Below, piece after piece: positions 9,589 through 15,968 of a DNA stretch of 64,000 nt. Both the position numbers and the translations under genes were made by a program. The notes under the pieces were generated by a model, which was not told the origin of the DNA, searched no databases, and saw nothing but the letters and a program-made list of their open reading frames with translations. Source of the stretch: DASRSS01 sp963799045 (GTDB taxonomy: Bacteria > Actinomycetota > Actinomycetes > Mycobacteriales > Jatrophihabitantaceae); assembly GCA_963799045.1 (NCBI GenBank), contig CAWCVN010000004.1, forward strand, positions 434,001 through 498,000, in the 5' to 3' direction. How positions within the stretch are numbered: position 1 is the stretch's first letter; the number at the start of each line of letters is the position of its first letter.

Positions 9589-9606
9589 ACTGGAACCTGT
9601 TCTAGT
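9589..9606. promoter_or_regulatory. KstR-like operator upstream of the ketosteroid-isomerase-like gene
   Basis: The 14 bases at 9591-9604 (TGGAACCTGTTCTA) fit the KstR consensus TNNAACNNGTTNNA at every fixed position. The symmetry extends to 18 bases (9589-9606) with one mismatched pair. It lies 16 bases before the GTG start and just after a TACGAT (9583-9588) that could be a -10 box, so binding there would block transcription. KstR is the TetR-family repressor of steroid catabolism in actinobacteria. No kstR gene is visible in the window. Confidence 0.6.
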
Positions 9607-9621
9607 TTAGGAGGCTCCACC

Positions 9622-9993
9622 GTGCCGTCCGCCGATCAGATGAAGCAGACCGTCTCCCGCTACCTCGAGCTGGTCGATCACGGGACGGCCGAGGAACTCG
9701 CCGAGCTCTACGCCGCGAACGCGACGCTGGAGGACCCGGTCGGCAGCGACCCCAAGCTCGGTCGAGACGCGATCTGCGAGTTCTACAAGGTGATCGAGCA
9801 GGTGGAGCGCTCGGCGAAGCTGGTGTCGCTGCACGCGGCCGGCGACACCGCGGTGTTCGAGTTCCGCATCGTCACGGTGTTCGGCGATACCACCGTCGAG
9901 CTCACGCCCGCCGACATCATGACCTTCGACGACGACGGCAAGATCGCGAGCATGCGGGCCGTTTGGTCCGCGGAAGACATGATCACGCGCTGA
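9622..9993 (+). CDS. Steroid delta-isomerase-like (NTF2/SnoaL superfamily) protein
   Basis: This 123-aa single-domain protein of the NTF2-like fold resembles ketosteroid isomerases: RYLELVDHGTAEELAELYA, then ATLEDPVGSDPKLGRDAICEFY near the N-terminus and DIMTFDDDGKIASMRAVWS at the C-terminus. Members move a double bond from the 5 to the 4 position of 3-keto steroids, or act on related polyketide substrates. The GTG at 9622 is chosen because AGGAGG lies about seven bases upstream. The gene stands alone behind a KstR-like palindrome, which supports a steroid role. Fold assignment is firm; the substrate is inferred. Confidence 0.8.
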   Translation: MPSADQMKQTVSRYLELVDHGTAEELAELYAANATLEDPVGSDPKLGRDAICEFYKVIEQVERSAKLVSLHAAGDTAVFEFRIVTVFGDTTVELTPADIMTFDDDGKIASMRAVWSAEDMITR

Positions 9994-10039
9994 GCAGACT
10001 TTACGGCGCGCCTACATCGGAAATCCCGCTCCGTGTTCC

Positions 10040-10177
10040 ATGCTGGGCACCGTGAACGCAGTGCTGAGCATCACCGGCCACGCGTCGAACGCGCTGTTGT
10101 GGGGGAATTTCGTGTTTATCGGCCTCGCCACACTGCTCCTCGTCGCTGTGGGCGCACCCCGCCGCTTCTGGAGGTAG
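10040..10177 (+). CDS. Possible 45-aa single-pass membrane protein
   Basis: An ATG at 10040 opens a 45-codon frame giving MLGTVNAVLSITGHASN, a hydrophobic stretch ALLWGNFVFIGLATLLLVAVG, and a basic end PRRFWR. The composition (one helix of about 21 residues, positive C-terminus) looks like a small membrane protein. There is no good Shine-Dalgarno sequence before the ATG or the in-frame GTG at 10052, so it may be leaderless or not translated. It sits between the isomerase-like gene and the convergent DUF2630 gene and fills a stretch that would otherwise be empty. Confidence 0.4.
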   Translation: MLGTVNAVLSITGHASNALLWGNFVFIGLATLLLVAVGAPRRFWR

Positions 10178-10215
10178 TCCGCCTCCGGACGCGGCCCGCT
10201 TCACCAGGCGGGCGG

Positions 10216-10476
10216 CTACTGGAGGTAGGACTCGACCTCGTCGAGGCTGCGCTCGCTCGAGGAGTCCGGATCCTCGCCGGACTCCTCGCGGGCGCGCCGT
10301 TGCCGCAGCAGGTCCCAGGCCTGATCCAGCTGCGCCTCGAGCTGCTGTAGGCGCTCGCGCTCCGGCCGGGCGAGGCCGTGCCCGCCCGCGCGCAGCTTCC
10401 GCTCCTCATCGACCAGGGCGTGGATGCGGGCGAGGATGCCCCGATCGACGGCGTGGTCGGGGTTGGTGTCGGTCAC
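10216..10476 (-). CDS. DUF2630 family protein
   Basis: This 86-aa soluble protein matches the actinobacterial DUF2630 pattern: ILARIHALVDEERKLRAGG, then QLEAQLDQAWDLLRQRRA and an acidic tail ending EVESYLQ. It is almost entirely helical and strongly charged, suggesting a small coiled coil. The family has no assigned function. It lies just after the F420-type oxidoreductase gene on the same strand, with an 82-base gap. Confidence 0.85.
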   Translation of the reverse strand: MTDTNPDHAVDRGILARIHALVDEERKLRAGGHGLARPERERLQQLEAQLDQAWDLLRQRRAREESGEDPDSSSERSLDEVESYLQ

Positions 10477-10558
10477 GGCGTTCCCTTCGGTGCGACGCTC
10501 GGTGGCCCCGAGGCCTGCTGCGGCTCAGTCTGCCCCGGTGCGTGCCGCCGGAGAAGGG

Positions 10559-11335
10559 TCAGCGCGAGTCCCGCCAGCTCACCCAGCGGCGCAGCCGGCT
10601 CAGGTCGACGTCCGGGCCGCCGACGCCGACGGTGAACAGCGACGCCCCGGCCTCGAGCAGCGGGCCGGCGACGGTGGCGGGATCGCCGTCCGGCGCGCCG
10701 ACCGAACGCTCGATCTCGGCCGGGTCGCGGCCGAGGTCACTGCAGTGCCCGGCCAGGATCTCCGACTTGCGCCGCAGGGTGTCCACATCGCTGAACGAGT
10801 GCCAGATGTCGGCGTGGCGCGCCACCAGTCGCAGCGTCTTCTTCTCGCCGCCGCCGCCGATGAGCACCGGGATCTTGCGCGTGGGTGCGGGGTTGAGCTT
10901 GTCCCAGCGGGACTCGATGCGGGGCATCGCCTCGGCCAGGTCGTCCAGCCGGCCGCCCGCGGTGCCGAACTCGTAGCCGTACTCGACGTAGTCCTTTTCG
11001 AACCAGCCGGAGCCGATGCCGAAGATCAGCCGACCCTCGCTCATGTGGTCGACCGTGCGGGCCATGTCGGCGAGCAGTTCGGGGTTGCGGTAGCTGTTGC
11101 AGCTCACCAGCGCGCCGAACTCCACGCGGCTGGTCTGCTCGGCCCACGCGCCGAGCATCGTCCAGCACTCGAAGTGCTTGCCGTCGGGGTCGCCGTAGAG
11201 CGGGTAGAAGTGGTCCCAGTTGAAGATCACGTCGACGCCGAGGTCCTCGGCTTCGCGGACCCGGTCGCGGATGGTCTTGTAGTCGGCGTGCTGAGGCTGC
11301 AGCTGGAGCCCGATGCGGATGCGTCGTTCGGTCAT
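10559..11335 (-). CDS. LLM-class F420-dependent oxidoreductase
   Basis: This 258-aa luciferase-like monooxygenase family protein (TIM barrel) shows the pattern GLQLQPQHADYKTIRDRVREAEDLGVDVIFNWDHF near the start, VDHMSEGRLIFGIGSGW in the middle and IPVLIGGGGEKKTLRLVARHADIWH. Such enzymes in actinobacteria use coenzyme F420 for hydride transfer to varied substrates. The ATG at 11335 begins MTERRIRIG; upstream in-frame sequence is low-complexity and not convincing as protein. At 258 aa it is shorter than the 300-350 of many family members, fitting the F420-type short subgroup. The substrate is unknown. Confidence 0.85.
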   Translation of the reverse strand: MTERRIRIGLQLQPQHADYKTIRDRVREAEDLGVDVIFNWDHFYPLYGDPDGKHFECWTMLGAWAEQTSRVEFGALVSCNSYRNPELLADMARTVDHMSEGRLIFGIGSGWFEKDYVEYGYEFGTAGGRLDDLAEAMPRIESRWDKLNPAPTRKIPVLIGGGGEKKTLRLVARHADIWHSFSDVDTLRRKSEILAGHCSDLGRDPAEIERSVGAPDGDPATVAGPLLEAGASLFTVGVGGPDVDLSRLRRWVSWRDSR

Positions 11336-11419
11336 GCCCTCGACGCTACCGCCCCGACTTTGTGCGGGTGGGGGCCGCTGGTGGGGCCGGTTACGGCCCT
11401 GGGGGCACAAGGGCAGTGG

Positions 11420-11677
11420 TCAGCGGGGGCCGTGTCCGGGGTGCGTTCGTCCTTGTGCGGGGGGCCGCGGCCGGGCCAGGCCTGCACAGGACGGACGGTG
11501 GGGCAGCGGTCGATCAGCGGCGGTTGAGTCGCGGGCGGCCGCGGCGAGCAGCTCCTGGCGCATCGCCGGCGAGGCGTTGCGCAGGGCGCGGTCGAACTCG
11601 CGGGCGTTGCGGCGGGCGCGCATCCGGCGGGCGAGGCGTGGTGGCGGACATCGTTGGCCTCCGTTGGGGCTAGTCAT
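11420..11677 (-). CDS. Small basic actinobacterial protein of unknown function
   Basis: The core RRMRARRNAREFDRALRNASPAMRQELLAAAAR resembles small proteins common in actinobacteria. Its start is uncertain. The in-frame ATG at 11677 gives 85 aa, but the best Shine-Dalgarno (GGAGG near 11658) precedes an ATG about 26 bases further in that is in another frame, so a one-base error near the start is possible. The last 35 residues are a Pro/Arg-rich low-complexity run and may be a frame artefact. No function can be assigned. Confidence 0.5.
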   Translation of the reverse strand: MTSPNGGQRCPPPRLARRMRARRNAREFDRALRNASPAMRQELLAAAARDSTAADRPLPHRPSCAGLARPRPPAQGRTHPGHGPR

Positions 11678-11750
11678 TCGTTAAGTATTCTGATGGCTCT
11701 AACCATCGAATCCAAACCAAAATGCCCCACCGTGGCTAACGTCACGATGG

Positions 11751-13160
11751 CTAAAGTAATGCCATCCCAGGATCTGTAAGGATCTCGGCCACGTCGGCCA
11801 GGAACCGTGAACCCTGCTGCCCGTCCACCATCCGGTGATCGAAGGAGACGGCCAGCTGGGTGAGCCAGCGCGGCTCGATCCGCTCCGCGGCCCCGGGCTG
11901 CCGACCACCCACGGCTGCCGCCGTACGGAGCCGAACGCGACGATCGCCGACTCGCCCGGATTGATGATCGGGGTGCCGGTGTCGACGCCGAAGACGCCGA
12001 CGTTGGTGATCGTGATCGTGCCGCCGGTCATGTCGCCCGGCGGCGGTCTTGCCGGCGCGCGCCGTCGCGGTCAACCCGTTGATCGCCTGAGCCAGCTCGA
12101 GCAGGATGAGCCCGTCGGCGTCCTTGATGTTCGGCACGATCAGCCCACGATCGGTCGCCGCGGCGATGCCCAGGTTGACGTAGTGCTTGAAGACGACCTC
12201 GCCGCTGGCCTCGTCCCAGCCGGCGTTGATCTCCGGCGTGCGCCGCGCCGCCATGCATCACCGCGCGGGCGACGAACAGCAGCGGGGACACCTTCACGTC
12301 GCGGAACTCCCGGCCGGGCGGCGACCCGGTCGCGCAGGTCCATCATCGCCGTGACGTCGGCGGTGACGAACTCGGTGACGTGCGGCGCCGTGAACGCCGA
12401 GGCCACCATCGCCGCCGCCATGTGCTTGCGGACTCCCTTGATCGGCACCCGAGTCTCGCGGACGCCCGGGGCCGGCCGCGCGGCGTGCCCGGGGCCCCGC
12501 CCGCGCCGTTCGCGGCAGAGTGCACGTCCTCGCGCGAGATCGTGCCGTTCGGCCCCGTCGGCGCCACCTCGCCGAGGTCGACGCCGAGGTCCTTGGCCAG
12601 CTTGCGTACCGGCGGCTTGGCCAGCACCCGTGGCGCGGCGGGCGCCTCGGCCGGCACCTCGGCCGGTCGCCGGACGCCGGACCGGAGGAGCCCGGGGGCG
12701 GGGGTGGGACGTCTGCGGCCGGGGGCGCGGCCGCCGGGGGGAGGTTGAAGGCGGTGTTGACGCCGTTGCTGGGGGTGGCGGCCGCGGGACGACGGCGGCG
12801 GCCCGGCGTGGAGTCCTGCGGGCCGTAACCGACCAGCGTCATCTGCTTGTCTTCGCCCCCGCCGCCGGCCGCGGGTTCGCCCGGCCCGGTGGCCGGTTCG
12901 GCCGCAGCCCCCGGCGACGTGACGTCGATCGAGATGATCGGGGTGCCCACCGGCACGGTGGTGCCCTCGGCGACGTGGATGTCGGTGATCACGCCGTCCC
13001 ACGGCGAGGGCAGCTCGACGGCCGCCTTGACCGTCTCCACCTCAGCGATGGTGTCGTTGACGGCGACGGTGTCGCCCACCGCGACCGTCCACTTCAGGAT
13101 GTCGCCCTCGGTCAGCCCCTCGCCGAGGTCGGGCAACTTGAACTGCTTGATGTTGGTCAC
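11751..13160 (-). pseudogene. bkdC: Branched-chain 2-oxoacid dehydrogenase E2 (dihydrolipoyl acyltransferase), frame-broken
   Basis: Read across at least six frame changes, this encodes a full E2. The lipoyl domain begins FKLPDLGEGLTEG with the lipoyl lysine in EVETVKAAVE. An Ala/Pro-rich linker follows, then a peripheral-subunit-binding domain (VLAKPPVRKLAKDLGVDLGEV) and a catalytic domain starting IKGVRKHMAAAMV and ending in the active-site motif SFDHRMVDGQ. The GTG at 13160 lies two bases after the E1-beta stop. All domains are preserved, so the breaks look like sequence errors rather than decay. With E1-alpha and E1-beta it would make acyl-CoAs from branched-chain keto acids, as in M. tuberculosis bkdABC. 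Confidence 0.85.
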
Positions 13161-13162
13161 GG

Positions 13163-14134
13163 TCAGTACCCCAAGGACTGGTCGACGGCGTCGAGGATGC
13201 GGTCCACGTTCGGCAGCCATTCGTTTTCCAGGCGGCTGGGCGGGTAGGGGGTGTCGTAGGCGGTCACCCGCAGCACCGGAGCCTCCAGCGAGTAGAACGC
13301 CTGCTGCTGTACGCGCGCGGCGATCTCCGCGCCCGCGCCGAAGCTGCCCGGCGCCTCGTGCACCACGACCAGCCTGCCGGTCCGGCGCACGGAGTCCAGC
13401 ACGGTCGGCATGTCCAGCGGTGAGATCGTGCGCAGGTCGATCACCTCCAGCTCGCGGCCCTCCTCCGCCGCGACCGCCGCGGCCTCGAGCGTCGTGGTGA
13501 GCATCGACCCGTATGCGACGACCGTGACGTCGGCACCCGGCCGGGCGACCCGCGCCTGGTACAGCGGGTACGGCTGCTCGGCGATGGGCTGCTTGGCCGC
13601 GTGGTAGCGGCGCTTGGGCTCGAAGAAGACCACCGGGTCGTCGTCGGCGATCGCCTCCTGGATCATCCAGTAGGCGTCGGACGGGTCGGCGCACGCGACG
13701 ACCTTCAGCCCCGCGGTGTGCGCGAAGTAGGCCTCGGGTGACTCGCTGTGGTGCTCGACCGCACCGATGCCGCCGCCGTAGGGCAGCCGGATCGTGATCG
13801 GCAGCCGCACCTGGCCGGCCGAGCGGTTGTGCATCTTCGCGACCTGGCTGACGATCTGGTCGAAGCCGGGAAAGACGAAGCCGTCGAACTGGATCTCGCA
13901 GACCGGCCGGTAGCCGCGGATGGCCAGCCCGACCGCCGTACCGATGATGCCGGACTCGGCGAGCGGGGTGTCGATCACGCGGTCCTCGCCGAAGTCCTTC
14001 TGCAGGCCGTCGGTGATGCGGAACACGCCGCCGAGCTTGCCGATGTCCTCGCCCATGAGCACGACCTTCGGGTCGGCCTCCATCGCCTTGCGTAGCCCCT
14101 CATTGAGGGCCTTGGCCATGTTCAACGCAGTCAT
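13163..14134 (-). CDS. bkdB: Branched-chain 2-oxoacid dehydrogenase E1 beta subunit
   Basis: This intact 323-aa transketolase-like beta subunit has MALNEGLRKAM-type opening (MTALNMAKALNEGLRKAME), GEDIGKLGGVFRITDGL, DTPLAESGIIGTAVGLA, EIQFDGFVFPGFDQIVS and the C-terminal transketolase domain ending PSRLENEWLPNVDRILDAV. It pairs with E1-alpha to bind thiamine pyrophosphate and decarboxylate branched-chain keto acids. The ATG at 14134 follows a GAGAGGAGG ribosome-binding site. The gene is separated from E1-alpha by a 98-base gap that holds a hairpin, and from E2 by two bases. Confidence 0.92.
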   Translation of the reverse strand: MTALNMAKALNEGLRKAMEADPKVVLMGEDIGKLGGVFRITDGLQKDFGEDRVIDTPLAESGIIGTAVGLAIRGYRPVCEIQFDGFVFPGFDQIVSQVAKMHNRSAGQVRLPITIRLPYGGGIGAVEHHSESPEAYFAHTAGLKVVACADPSDAYWMIQEAIADDDPVVFFEPKRRYHAAKQPIAEQPYPLYQARVARPGADVTVVAYGSMLTTTLEAAAVAAEEGRELEVIDLRTISPLDMPTVLDSVRRTGRLVVVHEAPGSFGAGAEIAARVQQQAFYSLEAPVLRVTAYDTPYPPSRLENEWLPNVDRILDAVDQSLGY

Positions 14135-14154
14135 CCTCGGGCCTCCTCTCCGCC

Positions 14155-14181
14155 CATTCGGGCGGGTCGTCGGCCCGAATG
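14155..14181 (-). promoter_or_regulatory. Intercistronic hairpin between E1-alpha and E1-beta genes
   Basis: Two perfect 9-base arms (CATTCGGGC at 14155-14163 and GCCCGAATG at 14173-14181) with a 9-base loop sit about 20 bases upstream of the E1-beta start and just before its ribosome-binding site. It could be a processing site, a partial terminator or an attenuator setting the subunit ratio; the sequence alone does not decide. Confidence 0.4.
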
Positions 14182-14232
14182 CGACTTCGTCGCGATGATG
14201 ACGCTGCTCTTCGCGCGAGCGCTCATCGCGTC

Positions 14233-15348
14233 TCACTCGCTTCGAGCGATGCCAAGAAGTCGGCGAAGCTCGTCGCGCTGCTCGCGCAGCTCGTCGGGCA
14301 TGGTGACGTGGACGTTGTCGAAGACGTCGCCTGCGTTCGGGTTGGGCAGCTCGCGGCAGCCGGTGCGCAGCCGCTCGGCGATCGTGCGCGCCTCGGCCTC
14401 GACGTCGTCGAAGAACGAGGCGGTGACCCCGACCTCCCGGGCGAGGTATGCGCGCACCCGCTCGATCGGGTCCTTCAGCTTCCAGGTCTCGGCCTCGCTG
14501 GCCAGCCGGTAGCGGCGGGGGTCGTCGTTGGTGGTGTGCGGGTTCATCCGGTAGGTGAACGCCTCGATCAGCGTGGGGCCGAGGGCGTTGCGCGCGTCGT
14601 CGAGCGACTTGCGGGTGACGGCGAGGCAGGCCAGCACGTCGTTGCCGTCGACCCGGACGCCGGGGAAGCCGAAGCCCGCCGAGCGCTGGTAGAGCGGCAC
14701 CCGGCTCTGGGTGGTGACCGGCTCGCTGATCGCCCACTGGTTGTTCTGGCAGAAGAAGACGACCGGCAGGTTGCCGGCACCGGCGAAGACGAACGCCTCG
14801 TTGACGTCCCCCTGGCTGGAGGCGCCGTCGCCGAAGAACACCAGCGCCGCGGCGTCGCGGTCCGGGTCGCCGGTGCCGACCGCGCCGTCACGGACGATGC
14901 CCATCGCGTAGCCGGTCGCGTGCAGCGTCTGCGCCCCGATGACGATCGTGTAGTTGTTGAAGTTGTGCTCGTACGGGCTGAACCCGCCGAGGTTCGTGCC
15001 CCGGAACAGGCCGAGCAGCGTCAGCGGATCGACGCCGCGGCACCAGGCGACGCCGTGTTCGCGGTAGCTGGGAAAGGCCATGTCGTGCGCGCGGAGCGCG
15101 CGGCCCGCGCCGATCTGCGCGGCTTCCTGGCCGAGCAGCGATGCCCACAGGCCCAGCTCGCCCTGGCGCTGCAGCGCGATGGCCTCGGTGTCGATGCGGC
15201 GGACGAGCACCAGGTCGCGATAGAGGCCGGCGACCTCGTCGTCGGTGATCTCCAGGGGGTAGTCCGGGTGCGCGACCCGCTGCCCCTCCGGCGTCAGGAG
15301 CTGGACCATGTCCGGCTCGGGGTGCACGGCGTGGACATGTTCGCTCAT
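14233..15348 (-). CDS. bkdA: Branched-chain 2-oxoacid dehydrogenase E1 alpha subunit
   Basis: This intact 371-aa protein has the thiamine-pyrophosphate motif GDGASSQGDVNEAF...NNQ (the NNQ being in VVFFCQNNQWAIS), the entry RDLVLVRRIDTEAIALQRQGELG and the ordered-loop region YRMNPHTTNDDPRRYR that carries phosphorylation serines in other E1s. The ATG at 15348 (MSEHVHAV) is preferred because GAGGAG lies about ten bases upstream; an earlier GTG-type start would add only low-complexity sequence. It is the first gene of the bkdABC unit. Substrate choice (branched-chain rather than pyruvate) rests on similarity to the mycobacterial BkdA set and on gene order. Confidence 0.9.
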   Translation of the reverse strand: MSEHVHAVHPEPDMVQLLTPEGQRVAHPDYPLEITDDEVAGLYRDLVLVRRIDTEAIALQRQGELGLWASLLGQEAAQIGAGRALRAHDMAFPSYREHGVAWCRGVDPLTLLGLFRGTNLGGFSPYEHNFNNYTIVIGAQTLHATGYAMGIVRDGAVGTGDPDRDAAALVFFGDGASSQGDVNEAFVFAGAGNLPVVFFCQNNQWAISEPVTTQSRVPLYQRSAGFGFPGVRVDGNDVLACLAVTRKSLDDARNALGPTLIEAFTYRMNPHTTNDDPRRYRLASEAETWKLKDPIERVRAYLAREVGVTASFFDDVEAEARTIAERLRTGCRELPNPNAGDVFDNVHVTMPDELREQRDELRRLLGIARSE

Positions 15349-15500
15349 CGGCGCTACTCCTCGGATCGGTGCTCCGCCGGGGTCGCCGACGGAACCGTCA
15401 CTTGCGGTAACCACTTGGTACAGGGGTGGCGTACCGCTGCGGTTATCCAGGGGTTCCTACCATATCGGTGAGCTGGCTCACGGTCTTACCGGATGCGCAA

Positions 15501-15550
15501 GATCAATACCCCCACAGCCACGGCGAAATGTGGCCATAGGGGTATTGATC
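15501..15550 (-). terminator. Inverted repeat downstream of the LEA-like gene
   Basis: Perfect 12-base arms GATCAATACCCC (15501-15512) and GGGGTATTGATC (15539-15550) with an inner GCCAC/GTGGC pair form a long hairpin whose edge lies seven bases past the stop of the 127-aa gene on the minus strand. There is no T-run on that strand, so it would act as a GC-type terminator. It also lies upstream of bkdA and would insulate that operon. Confidence 0.55.
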
Positions 15551-15557
15551 AGGCGGT

Positions 15558-15941
15558 TCAGCTCGCCGGAGGCTCCTGTTCCTCCGCGGCAGGCGGTGGT
15601 GGCGGAGGCGCCGGGGGCGCCGGCATCGGATCGGGTGTGGGCGGCGGTGGCGCGGGGGGCGCGGTCTCGGGGGCCGCGGTCTCGGCAGGTGCGGTCTCGG
15701 CAGGTGGGGTGCCCGCCGCGGCGTCCTTGCCGTGCAATCCTTCGCGGAAGCCGGACGCAGACTCCTTGAGCTGTCCGCCGGCCTTGATCGCCCGCTCCCG
15801 CGCCTTCTCCGCGTACGGCTTCGCCTTCTCGATCCCCTTCTCGGCCATCGGCTTGGCCTTCTTCGACAGATCCTCGGCCATCGGCTTGGCCTTCTTCGAC
15901 AGTTCCTCGGCCTTCTCGCGGGCCCGATCGAGCAGTCCCAT
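15558..15941 (-). CDS. LEA-like amphipathic repeat protein with proline-rich tail
   Basis: This 127-aa protein has two parts. Residues about 1-70 are a Lys/Ala/Glu-rich helix with an 11-residue period: LSKKAKPMAED, LSKKAKPMAEK, then GIEKAKPYAEK. From about residue 75 comes an Ala/Pro/Glu-rich disordered tail. An 11-residue amphipathic period is typical of group 3 LEA proteins and apolipoprotein-like surface helices. A good ribosome-binding site (GAGAGGAG) precedes the ATG. No signal peptide is seen. Desiccation or membrane protection is a possible role but only by analogy. Confidence 0.65.
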   Translation of the reverse strand: MGLLDRAREKAEELSKKAKPMAEDLSKKAKPMAEKGIEKAKPYAEKARERAIKAGGQLKESASGFREGLHGKDAAAGTPPAETAPAETAAPETAPPAPPPPTPDPMPAPPAPPPPPPAAEEQEPPAS

Positions 15942-15968
15942 GGTCAGCTCCTCTCCGCGGGAGATCCG

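Noticed and set aside
11678..11750. AT-rich gap as a phage or island attachment site
   Set aside because: It is locally AT-rich with small repeats, but no integrase, tRNA or second copy is present.
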